DNA from: Ridgeia piscesae | Lineage: Eukaryota; Annelida; Polychaeta; Sabellida; Siboglinidae | NCBI GenBank assembly: GCA_025642075.2 | Contig: JAODUO010000189.1 | Location: 427,501-491,500 of the forward strand | Direction of reading: 5' to 3' | DNA length: 64,000 bases | Shown: positions 14,261 to 26,745 of the stretch, in pieces | Layout: the number at the start of each line of letters is the position of its first letter | Numbering within the stretch: position 1 is the first letter of the stretch | The notes under the pieces: generated by a model | Told to the model about the DNA's origin: nothing | Database searches by the model: none | What the model saw: the letters and a program-made list of their open reading frames with translations, nothing else | Position numbers and translations under genes: made by a program

Positions 14261-14397
14261 CACATCCACGCACACATGTACACACACGCACACGCACACG
14301 CACACACACACCACTACACACACCACACGCACACGCACACGCACACGCACACGCACACGCACACGCACACGCACACGCACACGCACACGCACACGCA

Positions 14398-14432
<35 letters not shown>
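14086..14432. repeat. compound CA/CACG/GCAC microsatellite
   Basis: CA runs alternate with GCAC and CACACG units for about 350 bp. Cys/Val/Ala-rich frames here are artefacts. Confidence 0.95.
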
Positions 14433-14435
<3 letters not shown>

Positions 14436-15665
14436 CCGTCCTCCCCTCTGTGTACTGAAGGTGCTCACATACGGTGGATGCAATGAACCGTGACGAGTTC
14501 TCACGAGAAGCTAGACGTGATGCTAGCCAACTCCATCATGAATTAATTACTAACTGGTCTATTTGTGTAATTTAACTCCAGCATAGGAGAAACACTAATT
14601 TCGAGGTCAAACGAGTGGACATTCGTTGGTAGTCATTCGGACACACCGGACATTGTGTCCATTATCATTTTAATGACGATTTGTTAGCGACAGTTTTATG
14701 TTGTGTTATTCAAACTAAACACAGCAAGTGTTTCAGTTTCAATCAGTCTTCCTAACGCCATAGCTAGCGAGCCGTACACTATAGTCAGATCTCTTCTTCT
14801 CGTTTGGATTTTGTATTTGGCCCGTTCATAATACAATACATCCATGTAAAATACAAATACACCGACTCACTGCAAACATGCTATGTGAGTATGACAATGG
14901 GGTAATAAAACGAAGGATCAGAAGAACCCCAAGACAGTAGCAGTTGCTATCGCGGAGCCCACCCTTGAGGAAAAAACTTTAACTATCTCAACACATCACC
15001 AAAATAAAATTATTCAAAAAAACATTAAATTATTGTGAACATGTGTTTAGTGAAGCTGCCATGGCCATTGTGTTTGTCTATGCGGCTGTATTTTTGTAAA
15101 GTTAAATAAAATTGACAGGATAAGATGCAGAGAAATGGTATCGTTTATTAGAAATTGTATACAGAACACGGGTATTTGTTTGCGTATGCGATGCATGCGG
15201 AATAATTACCATCATAAAATATTAACTCCCCTTGATTATATTTCACGATAACATTTGTGCTGTGCTCATGAAATATTGACGGCCTTCGTATAGAATTAGG
15301 CGGCTCCATTACAGGTGATAGCGGGAACGGACTCTAGGGCACGGGGGTACCAGGTAAAGGGGGCGTTAAATTGTTAGCAGTTAATCGACAAAGTGCGATA
15401 TCTATTATGTATAGGCTACACGACTTTCGTTTCTGTAACACATATTTGTATAGCCTGTTAAAGCGTGTTAATTGTTACCTCTTTGTGTGATCCAATCATC
15501 GCCAGCATATTCATTACAAACGAGAACTAATTTGATGTAGCCAGAACGTCGCGGTCTGCTGATGTCTCAGTCAACATTACGCGCGAGACGTCCGTCTTTG
15601 ACAGCATTGTTGATAACGGGTAAACGCGTGAATTATATTGCTACTGCGACATGACGTGTACCAAG
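14433..15665. other. non-coding stretch without recognisable gene
   Basis: AT-moderate unique sequence with only short frames. No family match. Confidence 0.55.
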
Positions 15666-15666
15666 T

Positions 15667-15700
<34 letters not shown>

Positions 15701-15710
15701 CGATAACGAT

Positions 15711-15803
<93 letters not shown>

Positions 15804-15920
15804 AACAATAACAATAACAATAACAATAACAATAACAATAACAATAACAATAACAATAACAATAACAATAATAATAATAATAATAATAATAATAATTATT
15901 ATTATTATTATAATAATTAT
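15666..15920. repeat. compound trinucleotide/hexanucleotide microsatellite ladder
   Basis: Successive blocks (AAT)n, (GATAAT)n, (GATAAC)n, (GACAAC)n, (AAC)n, (AATAAC)n, (AAT)n and (ATT)n, each differing from the next by one base per unit. Confidence 0.96.
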
Positions 15921-15992
15921 ACAACTTTATTGGCATTTTCAACATGCATTACATGTTAAAGTGGAATGTAGTCTGGGGTTGACTCACATAGT

Positions 15993-15996
<4 letters not shown>

Positions 15997-16074
<78 letters not shown>
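15997..16074. repeat. (TA)n microsatellite
   Basis: About 38 TA units, adjoining the 3' end of a LINE fragment. Confidence 0.97.
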
Positions 16075-16077
<3 letters not shown>

Positions 16078-16079
16078 AA

Positions 16080-16530
16080 TATGCAAATACAAAATTTTGG
16101 AAGCTGTCTTCACCACTCTGCCAATCATGCTTCTCTGGCGCTGGCTGATGCCGCCGAACCACACACATATTGAGAATGTAAGAATACTCTCAATAGCAGA
16201 ACGATAGAACTGAACAAGAATTTTCCTCTTCAGCCCGAATTTCTTTAGTTGGCGCAGGAAGAACAGCCTTTGTTGAGCCTTTTTGACGACTGCGTCTGTG
16301 TTATTTTCCCAACAAAGCCACTAGATATTATCGTGCCTAGAAATTTGAAACAATCCACCCTTTCGATAGAGTCACCGTTAATAATAATGGGAACAAGTGG
16401 GGTTTTCCTCTTCCTAAAATCTACGATCATCTCTCGAGTTTTAGACGCATTCAATTGACGGGCACACCACGACACCAGGCTGTCCACTTCATGGCAAACG
16501 CGACTGCATACATTTAACACTGTAACCACT
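16080..16530 (-). mobile_element. non-LTR retrotransposon fragment (RT C-terminal part)
   Basis: Minus-strand peptide: EVDSLVSWCARQLNASKTRE, then MIVDFRKRK and IERVDCFKFLGTIIS, and after a frameshift near 16310 FFLRQLKKFGLKRKILVQFY and CVWFGGISQRQRS. This is the region downstream of the FADD box in jockey-like LINEs. It is truncated at both ends and broken. Confidence 0.85.
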
Positions 16531-16689
16531 TTCCCTAAGGTTTTTGTCTTGAAGATAATCTTATGAAACCAGTATACTTCAATAAAATATACGACGAAAC
16601 CACGTGTCCAGACAGCCATTTTGTTAACGGGGTTTGCTAAAGCACCCTGGATATGATTACATCAACGAATGATGCCGATGACATCATGT

Positions 16690-16830
16690 GCGTCGCTATA
16701 GCTAGACGTCAACATAGTTCAAATCCAACATGCCGTTAACGTAGCTACATTTCACACTGCCAAATTCCACCATGCCACCAACATAGTTAAGCACCATTTT
16801 GCCGCCAACGTAGTTAAACTTACACAGACA
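16690..16830. repeat. degenerate repeat of about 40 bp, three copies
   Basis: Variants of CATGCCRYYAACRTAGTTAM recur three times. Confidence 0.5.
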
Positions 16831-17998
16831 CCCTAACACATTTAAAACACGTTACACCAAAACTAGACCCAATTGACGTATAATTTGGACACATCAGTAT
16901 GCCTGGATCGAGACATGATAAAATGCATCCATATTATTAATATTTTGATGTGTCTTTTTGTGTACCATTTTATTTGAAAAGGTTACGTGATTAAGCCATT
17001 TCACGGGTCAGACTTCAGTTCTCGCTTCTGTGTGACATTGACTCGAGCATGTGTTGTCCACGAAATCGGACACGTCTCAATAACGTCCCGAAAAGAAGCT
17101 AGGTTAGATAATTTATCTAACTTTGCGACGTTGTTTATTTACTTACCGTGTGCCTTTAGCCACGAAAGACACTGTGGACATTGTCCAGTCTTGGACAGTT
17201 GTTTTGTGCAATGTTCCCACGGGCTGATAAGGAAGAGATAATGCACAGGCCGCTTTTCTGCTAAAATAACACATCGAACATATAGGTCTACGGTTAGGGC
17301 GTAAACAGCTGTCATAAGCTGCAAACCTCGTACAAAACATCGCTCGCAAAACATCTAACGGTATAACCATTAACCAATCAGTATGAAAAAGTGCATTCGA
17401 GGAAACGTCCATAATCGAATGCACGCTCTAACTATAATTCTTACTTTTTTTTGGTATTATGTGAGCACAGTTGCGCAACTTGTTTGTGTAGCTGCGCGAA
17501 ACATAATTCTCCCTAAATCAGGATGAACGAATTATGTAAAGACACCACGCTCTGCACCGCGCGGTCGTAAACAGCGACCCTCGTGACATCGAGAGTGTCA
17601 TGTTGAAAGCCATGTGGAAATCTGTTTGGTCGCGTTTAGAGACACTGATAATATATACCAGCAGCAGCAAAGGACCGTGTTTTTGTTTTTCAGCAGAGCG
17701 CCTATAAATGAATGGCCGTGCCTTACCGCTGACAGTAGATACATGAGGTGTAAACCAAGATCGGTGTTTAAACGTTAAAGGTGACCCTGATGTGCGGTCA
17801 ACAAGGACAACGTCATATATGGCGGCGTCCAGGCATTGACCATGATGTGGGGAGGCGAACGTGAATGGGGTGGGGGGGGGGAGGGGGTTGTGGAAAGCCG
17901 AAAATCGCCAGTCAAAGCACTACGATATGAGCATTGCAATAGTGCACGTGCATGAGTGTGTGTGGGAGAATGCATTCACATGCGCTCACACATACATA
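16831..17998. other. non-coding stretch without recognisable gene
   Basis: Unique sequence with a G-rich run (17867-17890). No family match in any frame. Confidence 0.55.
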
Positions 17999-18190
17999 CA
18001 CGCACGCATACGCGCGTTCACACATACTCAAGCACACGCTCACATACATACACACGCATTTCCGGACACCTTCAACGCCCAAACATACACATACAGGCAC
18101 GCATGCACGCATGTATAGGCTCCCGGACCCTATATATATATATAAGTAAGTAAGTAAGCACATACGTACGCACTCACGCACGCACTCACG

Positions 18191-18230
<40 letters not shown>

Positions 18231-18276
18231 CATACACCCACCCACCCACCCACCCACCAACCAACCCCTACACACA

Positions 18277-18348
<72 letters not shown>

Positions 18349-18350
18349 CA
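17999..18350. repeat. compound CA/AAGT/TA/CCCA/GCAC microsatellite cluster
   Basis: In order: CA-rich degenerate sequence, (AAGT)4 near 18144, (CA)n near 18188, (TA)n near 18213, (CCCA)n near 18236 and (GCAC)n at about 18275-18348. Confidence 0.95.
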
Positions 18351-20525
18351 TACACGCGTGTGAAAAGAATCTAGATAAAAAAATACTATGGCAAGAGTAA
18401 ATATTGGAGTGCAAATCTATAAGTTTTAGAACGCGACTACACAAATCTGACATAGACAAATCTCAAAGAATATATATTTTCGCTAGGCCAATGTTTCTCG
18501 AACTTTTCGTTTGCATTTGTCGATTGCCCTTCACACCGACGATCATCCTGCGGTGTTTACTTAATTAAGTTTGGGTAAAAACAAACACGCTGGTGAAATC
18601 ACAACAGACTGGAAACCGAGAGAGGCCGCCCTCTCGCATAAACTGTCCTAAGCCCAACTCAGGCCGAATAATATAGAACACCGACAGTTTCATAACACTA
18701 CTATTGTTATAAATACACTTCGCCGACACTCGGTGTAGGCCACCGAGACGATGACATTCCTAGAACAGTACCCACGCCGATATTATATTCCTAGAACAGC
18801 AACTGCCTCCTCGTCCTACCTAATTCGTTGGCTGCAACTGCTGTTCACCTGTCTCCTGTCTTTAGCACTAACTGACCCATCCATCACGTGACCTACTAGC
18901 TACTGCACATTACTCAACGGAACCGGTATCCGTGGCATTCCAAGGTCCTTCGGCGACTTCTCCACCAAGTCGAAAATAGAAAACAACATTAGGTAAGCGG
19001 GCTGCCCGGATAAATTTCAATATCTTCTCCGGGGGGATGCGGGGGTCCTGGATCACAGTGACATCAATTCATAAAGGGGCAGAAACGGAGATGCTGACTA
19101 CAATATATGTTTTTGCAGCTTTTGCTCTTACGTAAAAATGGCGCCCGAGCGGTATTCCTGGTACACAGCCATATAACTACTGCTAAGACGATTACCATTA
19201 TATCTATTTCCTAACAACATTTCCGCAATCGCTTTAGTTGATTTATCTTTTCATCAGTCGGAACCTAGAACTGTCACCTGTCGGTATAATATCATTCTTG
19301 TGGCCTATCTCCAATCAGCTCCAGTCGCGCGGAATCTCGCCAAGTATCGTGCACTTGACCACGTGACCGACGTTGATGACGAGCACGCGTAACTATTGAG
19401 ATGAGGCAAAACTGTTAAGTGGCAATCTCGGATTAAATTGCCTGCTTTTGTGGTTTGGTGGTGTATATATTATTATTTTGTGAGCAGAAACCGGCGAAGA
19501 CATCCATATTTTTTGTCACATGTCGTCAATGTCTTGAAGAAACTGATACCTCAATCACGGGTCACATTTAAAATATATTTTAAATCATGCTTCACTCTGT
19601 TGCACCTGAGGAAATAATTTGGCAAAGTCACGGATCACGAAAATACCCCATCTTTTCTCAATTTTCCAACCTTGTTCTATTTTCTCGGGAAACCGTACGT
19701 ATTGAGTAATAATGGCCGGTGAATTGTGTTAAGTACGGGTGTAGACTACATGGAATTATGAGATTTGTTCGGTGAATTGTATTCAGTGTATATGGGGACA
19801 TGAACCTATGAGATATTGTCAGAAACATTCATGTAATAAATGGCATTTTGAGTTATATGACGTGGTCGGAGTCTTATGTGTATTCGGTATGGACGCATGG
19901 CACCAGTAAACTGCAATACGGGCGAAACTTAACATCACTAGGTCGTTCGGAATTTTATTATAATATTTATAGAAGAAAGAAACTGATTTTCGCCTCTTTT
20001 GATGTTTGCCGAGAATGCTCGTGACGCTGGCAAAAAAACCGAAGGTGGTTGTATTTTGTACGAATAGAAGCGAACTGGAATTCGCCGTTTCCACTCAAGA
20101 GGTTCTTTGTTTTTTTATGGTAAATATTTAATTCCATTAACTATTACTACAACCAATGTTTGCGCGATTTGTGAACCCAACACTGGTGCATTTGGGGCCG
20201 CAGACAATAGAGTCGTTTTGGCTCAACGTTAAATTGGCGCTAGTGAACTCTCGGAGAAATACAATAGCCACATTCGCACGAGGCGACTTGGTCGTTCGTT
20301 CTAAGGACAAGAAGGCTACACGCGGCACTGCTAGGTACAATCGTCGTAGCAGAACATGTTTTTACTTGAATAACTTACACCAATAACCTCAATAGCCATA
20401 TCATTAATGTTATACAGTTTGGAGTGACAACATAAATATTTATGACATTATTATTGTGATATATCACACGTTTTTTATTGTTCTTATATTGGAAAAAATA
20501 ATTTATTAATATTATTATCCTAGTA
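18351..20525. other. non-coding stretch without recognisable gene
   Basis: Mixed sequence, CpG-containing. Reading frames up to 91 codons match nothing I know. Confidence 0.55.
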
Positions 20526-20534
20526 AACTCATAT

Positions 20535-20912
20535 GCATACGGCCACCCGGGTTGTGCGGCCAAATTTTCATAACAGCGTAATACAAACTACCCCTCACCA
20601 GCGGCCACCCGGCTAACGCGGCCAGTGTTGAATAACGAATCTACCCCTCTTCAGCGGCCAATCAGCCCACGAAAACAATTTTTTTTAATCACAAGTCAAT
20701 AAACAAATTAGTAGGCCTACCATACACACTCGTCGTTCGCGGCAAAACACCACGTGGTTGGTATTGTTGCAATGTTAGATGTCTCGAATGTTGACAACGT
20801 ACTTCACGCTACATGTGCACTTACTTGTAAGGGAGCGGCCAGTTTGCCATGAAACCCGCCTTATACAACCACTTTGGGTTTGCCGAAGGATTGGCCGTAT
20901 AAGAGGGGGACT
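20535..20912. mobile_element. possible degraded TIR element related to 47940-49295
   Basis: CCCCTCACCAGCGGCCACCC and nearby GCGGCCA-rich pieces resemble CCCTCACCAACGACCACCC inside the TIR element at 47940. The distal part (GGCCGTATAAGAGGGGGACT) looks like the subterminal region of a pogo-like element. No clear terminal repeat pair. Confidence 0.3.
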
Positions 20913-20913
20913 A

Positions 20914-21042
<129 letters not shown>

Positions 21043-21043
21043 T

Positions 21044-21138
21044 GTCATGATATAGATATAATATAATTAAAAAAAGTTTCCCTGAAAAAACTTTTTTCAG
21101 GAAAACTTGTTTTTATTATATTATATCTATATCATGAC
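21044..21138. repeat. 95-bp inverted repeat next to (TA)n
   Basis: GTCATGATATAGATATAATA at one end mirrors TATTATATCTATATCATGAC at the other. The arms continue through TTTCCCTGAAAAAA / TTTTTTCAGGAAAA to a centre near 21091, with few mismatches. Confidence 0.93.
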
Positions 21139-22197
21139 GCATAACTAATTTTAGTATCACACTGTTTATAGACTCTAACAGGGTGGCTAATGCCCACGCT
21201 GAGATAACTTATAAACTTGTAGATCTGCCAGAGATCTGCCAGTAGATCACGACGGATATGTTTCTAAATTGTATCTACACATTTCCACTGAACCGGTTTA
21301 ATATTAGGCCTAACAGCTCAACTGTCTTCGAAAAAGGCGAATTCGTATAAGCGTTATGTAGACTTGTCCATTTAAGGTTTACACAAAGCGCGCACGACTT
21401 GTGAAAAGCCGCGTTGGACGTTGCTGTATCGACGTCTCGGCGCGATCACCCCCTTTGTTACTGTAGTTTTGAGCCGTTAAATAAACGTGGCCACACGTAC
21501 TATCAAACACGCATTCTTAGACGTGCCCACACCTGTTATTATGTCACGTTAGTCGCGCACCGAGTACCCTCAAACTACGACATTCAAACCAGTGGTAACG
21601 CAGACTGTTATCTATTTTCCGAGGTGCGGCATTCGCCTATTGAAATTAAATCTGTACTGCAAATAACTGCTGCCCTGGAGGCGTCGAGGCACGCAACGAC
21701 AAACTATCTGTGATGTCATTGACACGAAACTTCATGGGCCGTGCATGTGGGAATGCTTAACGGAACAAACTAGACCAAAATAACACCAATGTTTCCCCAC
21801 GGAACGTACAATAAACGTTTTAGTGACTGGTCCAAATCGTGTTATATTTGCTTGCTCATTTATGAATAAAATGCCCTTTGTCCTTTCAGTGATTTGTCGT
21901 TTGAAATAAACTGCATTCCGAGTAAACACATGTGGCTTCCCAGGATCATGTCAACTAGTATAAAATCCGTGATAAATGTACTTACAGAGTGTCTGGCTAT
22001 GTCCCTTGAATATCTTAGTGACAAATAGCCTCATAAACATCGCGTTGTGTAACGGCATGATGTTTCAGGCGACACTTTTTTACCGTCGCCCAAGAAGAAT
22101 TATATTATATAAGTTGCAAAGTTCAAAATATATACGAGGTTTGTACTGGTTCAGTCAAATCCCCACTATTTTTCTCCCTCCCTCCCTCCATGTTTCC
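21139..22197. other. non-coding stretch without recognisable gene
   Basis: Unique sequence. The frame at 21414-21713 (99 codons) matches no family. Confidence 0.55.
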
Positions 22198-22336
<139 letters not shown>

Positions 22337-22995
22337 TGCCGCCGGCCCGTCCGGGACAAGGTTCGAAGGCCTGGTTTGAATCTGGAAAAATTTCGGTTTT
22401 CATAAATCATAACCGTTTTTCATAATTTTTACCTTCTGTCCTCATAGCGAGTATTTGTTGGGACGGATAAACTGAAAACCATCTCTACCCAATGTTAGGT
22501 AGAGACAGAGTTATATGTGGCGTTCGTGTACATGAGTTTGTTTTATTAGTTACAAAGCCATTGTTTGTAGTCGATCCCTGGCGCTAAATACACGCGTACG
22601 TGCACTAGTGGGATGACGTTTACAGGTAACAATAAAGGCATACACGTCCAGTCGGTGCTTTGATCTGTGTCGTCGATTCTAATAACCCACGTATACTCGA
22701 GAAAGGAGACAAGATCACGCATCGGATTCGACCCCAAAGATTTCTATCGATTCGTCGATGCGGAAAGTTGATAAGTTTTTTCAGCACCACTTCCCGCGCC
22801 CCGATCTATTTGTGTGACCTCGTGACCGATATGCGGGCGAATGCGGCATGCATTCACGTGACCAACTCATGTTCACCCTCATGCGCCCGTCTGTGCCGCG
22901 TGTGTACGGCGCCTGACCATCACCTGCGTGACGGCATGACGGTCGAGTACATTCGACGTCGTAGTCTCTGTGGTCACATCGGTGTCCGGTCGGTG
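22337..22995. other. non-coding, CpG-rich stretch
   Basis: The frame at 22660-23028 (122 codons) shows no family pattern. Nothing else supported. Confidence 0.5.
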
Positions 22996-23019
22996 TCCAG
23001 GCGCGCTCCTAATCAGAAC

Positions 23020-23255
23020 CCTAGTTAAACCTAACTAACCATAATCCTAGCTAACCCTTACTAACTCTAACTAATCATAACTTTAACCATAACTAATCAT
23101 AACACTAACCCAACTAATCACAAGTAACCCTAAATATAACCCAAACTAACCAAACTTAACCTCAATCATAACTTTAATTAATCGTAAATCTAACTAACCA
23201 TATGTAACCTTAACTAACCCTAACATAACCAACCCTAGCTAACCATACACCTAAC
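23020..23255. repeat. telomere-like CTAACC-rich degenerate tract
   Basis: Repeated variants of TAACCCTAAC, CTAACCATAA and ACTAACC for about 240 bp. No pure TTAGGG run is present, so it may be an old interstitial telomeric repeat or an independent simple repeat. Confidence 0.75.
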
Positions 23256-23813
23256 TTTTCATGAACAGAATACGCCCCCTGTTGTTATTAATTACAAGTC
23301 GGTATCGAAAGATGGTACAAATATTATTTCCTGTAATACCAACCATGCCCATACACGAATGGCCGCTAGTATAAGTGTGTGTTGGCTTTTCGAGTAATCT
23401 ATATAACTTATAATGGAAACGATGCTGTGGATTAACTCTTATCAAAAAGAGTCGATTTGATACCGCTCAATACGTGCGAAGTTATAACCAAGGCGCCACT
23501 GCAATGATAATATTGATGGTGTGCAAACCATGATGACATGCATACCATGAAAGTATTGACCGTGCAATCATTGATGATATTAATGCCACAGTGGTGCCAT
23601 GAATACTACATATCTCAATAGGATAGTCCACTCAACTCGTTTTTTCACTTGATCCAGCCAGCGAAAGTGGCGCCATCTACGTAAATGCGTGCAAGCAACT
23701 CTCACTCGAGTACATAGTCTCGCTTAACCGACTGTCGGTCGGCTGCGGAACTACGCCGAGAAGACAGTCTGGTGAGTCTCCCGGCTTTTGAATGTTTATC
23801 GGTGCGATCTATA

Positions 23814-24180
23814 CAATGCTGCCACCTCACGGACACTGGTTAATCCTGCCGTAATTTCTATTTTTATAAACAACTGCAAATTTGTATTTTATTTATTTTG
23901 TGTTAATATAAGTTTAATTTTGAATAGTTTTTATAATACAGCATTATTTGATAAAAAGGTATCCTTATTTAATTTGTATGTTATTCGTGTTGGGCTAAAC
24001 AATGCTGCCACCTCACGGATACTGATTAATCCTGCCGTAATTCATATTTTATAAACAACTGTAAATTTGAATTTTTACTTATTTTTGTGTTAATATATAA
24101 CTTCAACGTTGAATACTTTTCATAGGATATCTTGTGTATGTTCAAATTATATCGTTATTTTAATTTTATTTCATAGTTGG
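23814..24180. repeat. two tandem copies of an approximately 185-bp AT-rich unit
   Basis: CAATGCTGCCACCTCACGGA starts both copies (23814 and about 23999), followed by GGTTAATCCTGCCGTAA / GATTAATCCTGCCGTAA. The segment ATAAGTTTAATTTTGAAT also occurs in reverse within the TIR element at 47940-49295, so this is probably a piece of the same element family. Confidence 0.8.
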
Positions 24181-24228
24181 CCTGAGAGCCAATCAACGTC
24201 TCTACCCTAATCTGGGGTAAGGCCGGTG

Positions 24229-24345
24229 TGGCGGTCCAGAACGTCGAGCGGTCCAGAACGTCGAAGGTTAGCGGTTCGTGTCAAAAGGTTAGCGGTTCAT
24301 GGCGAAGGTTAGCGCGACGGTATGCAACGTCGAGCAGTCCAGAAC
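24229..24345. repeat. short GTCCAGAACGTCG / AGGTTAGCGGTTC repeats
   Basis: The GGTCCAGAACGTCGA motif occurs three times and AGGTTAGCGGTTC twice, just upstream of a LINE fragment. Confidence 0.6.
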
Positions 24346-24389
24346 GTCGTTCCACGTATGCACATGCGCGCCGAATTGGTGTAACCTCA

Positions 24390-25262
24390 GGTGGCCGATC
24401 AACTTATGAGAAAAAGGGACAGAATGTACAAAAATCACAAGCACACTCCAAAATACAAAGACCTAAAACGAACTATACAGCAACAACTAAGATCTGCCTA
24501 CTGGAACTATGTAAATGAGATTGTCACCTCTACTGATGATGATATTCAGAAACCAAGTTATGCTAAGAAATGTTGGACTTATATGAAACACTGCCGTACA
24601 GACCACACAGGGGTAACACCACTCAGATAAAAAATGGAATCCTACATTCAAACCCCAAAGCCAAAGCAGAGATACTAAATCAACAGTTTCAGTCAGTCTT
24701 TACAGATGACCAATCTCACCAAGAAACCAATCTATACAATTCAACTCTACCAGAAATGCCAGACATAGAATTTACAGAAACTGGTGTACTAAAACTCCTG
24801 CAAAATCTTAAACCCTATAAAGCCGAAGGACCTGATAACATCCACCCAAGAATTCTAAAAGAGTTAGCTGTTGAAATTGCTCCATCACTTACCTTAATCT
24901 TTCGGAAATCATATGAAACAGGTGAGGTCCCCACAGACTGGTTAAAAGCAAATGTCTTACCTATCTTCAAGAATGGCCAAAAATACCTCGCTTCAAACTA
25001 CAGTCCCATCTCCTTGACATGTATAGCATCCAAATTAATGGAACATATCTTGGTTAGTAACATAATGAAACTTGCACAGTCACACAACATTCTTTATGAT
25101 CTTCAACATGGCTTTCGATCTTCTGTGTCATGTGAGACACAACTTATTCAATTTACACATGACCTTGTTACCAATATGCAATCTGGTGCACAAACGGATG
25201 TCATAGTGATGGACTTTTCTAAAGCATTTGATAAGGTTAGCCATCTGCAAAATTCTGCATGA
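24390..25262 (+). mobile_element. non-LTR retrotransposon fragment (RT fingers to motif A)
   Basis: Starts in frame 1 (KRDRMYKNHKHTPKYKDLKR), shifts near 24610, then reads KAKAEILNQQFQSVFTDDQS, GPDNIHPRILKELAVEIAPS, NYSPISLTCIASKLME, HGFRSSVSCETQLIQFTHDL and DVIVMDFSKAFDKVSH (RT motif A with its catalytic Asp). It ends abruptly before the FADD box. Jockey/CR1-like by pattern. Truncated and frameshifted, hence inactive. Confidence 0.9.
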
Positions 25263-26180
25263 AAAAACACGTGAATACATGGCGCCCTCTGCAGGTAAAA
25301 ACAAAATTGAATTAGTGGCGCCCCCTAAAGGAAATGTGAACACTGTTCCGACACGTTGGCCATGGTCTTATAATGTGTTAGGGTAGGGTGGGGCGAGGAG
25401 CCCCCGTGGGGTAACAAGCCCCCCTTGTATTATGTCAGTTTTACGTGTTTGAGATCTGTGTCTGGTAGACGAATATATTGCTGCCACCTATTGACTACTC
25501 TGACAAAAAAGAAACAGACGCTGAAAAAAATGCAGTAAGTAAATATTTTGTGTTTAATACTTTATTATGTTTGATGTAATAGTTGTGTGTTTGTAATGTT
25601 TTACTACAGCAACAAGATTAAACATAGCCTCGTGCAAATGTTATTATATTTATTTGTAGTCTATAGAGCTTCATTTACAGTTTGTGAAAATAGGTGATAA
25701 TTATAATTAGCGCAGGAATTGACATTTGTGTAGATCATGCATGCTGGGGGCAAGAAGCCCCCAACCGTGTGGGGCAAGACCTCTCACTGCTGCAAATATG
25801 GCGCGAGCTGTAGGCGCCTCCCAGAGACGCCTCCCATCGCGTTGTTTACTTTGACTCGGCGTGTTTAAATTGTTTGAAAACAAATAAAAAATTTAATCTG
25901 ACTTATTTGTATCGGAAGTGATCGATGTAGAATCACATTGCGAACACATACACATTGATATCAGGTGGAAAAAATGGTTTTAAAAGGCCGTAATAATTTA
26001 GGCCAGTTAAGTATACGATTACCAGTATTTCCCCAGTCATGGAATTCAACTGATGAGCATGATTTTGCTGGGATGACTGGTCAGGCTGCTTGTGCAATAG
26101 TTCCTGCAGTCTGAGGTTATGGAACGACAAGTGACTCACTCCTGTCACCACTGTTTTGTCTCCCAACTCTTCTGACACGG
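25263..26180. other. non-coding stretch with paired GGGGC/GCCCCC motifs
   Basis: Contains GGGGCGAGGAGCCCCC near 25391 and GGGGGCAAGAAGCCCCC near 25745, both small hairpins, and GGCGCCCCCTAA near 25317. Low gene likelihood. The 3' part may belong to the LINE relic that follows. Confidence 0.5.
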
Positions 26181-26184
26181 GACT

Positions 26185-26745
26185 GTGAGGAATGTTGTTT
26201 CCCTTTCTCCTTTTTCAGCAGTTCAGCACGGATGTTCTCCACCCCTGGTGATTTTCCCGTTTCAGTCTTCTCACTACTCTTATACTGGCACTTTGATATC
26301 GCTACAATAGCTTTAAAAAGCAAACAGTACACTTGGGTTCCGAAGATGAAATATGGGCACTTGTCCGATAAACAGCCAATGGACAGCAAACATTGCCTTT
26401 GTGCACTCTGTCTTATAACAAGGAGCCACAGTATGGGACCTGTACCAACAGTAGGGGGCAGATAAACTGAACGAATCAAACACTGTGCCACTCACTTCAT
26501 CACTGGAGACTACCAGGTACCCTTACCCTCCCAGACACTGCGGAGGGTCTAGGTGTGGAAGGGCAGACCCATAATCTCCTGAGAACACTCTTGGAACTGG
26601 TCCAGCAGGATCTCAGCCTTCTGGCTGTCACACACCAGTGATCCGTTCTTTTTTATTCCAATGTTATATTGTTTTCTGCTCTTTAAATATATCCAGAAGG
26701 GTTTTGAGTTGTTTGCATGTCTGGAGTTGAACTTTGAACTGTTAA
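26185..26745 (-). mobile_element. decayed non-LTR retrotransposon RT fragment
   Basis: Minus strand reads NSKPFWIYLKSRKQYNIGIK, then KNGSLVCDSQKAEILLDQFQ, then after breaks GKSPGVENIRAELLKKE, the start of the RT domain in jockey-like LINEs. Many stops. Confidence 0.8.
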
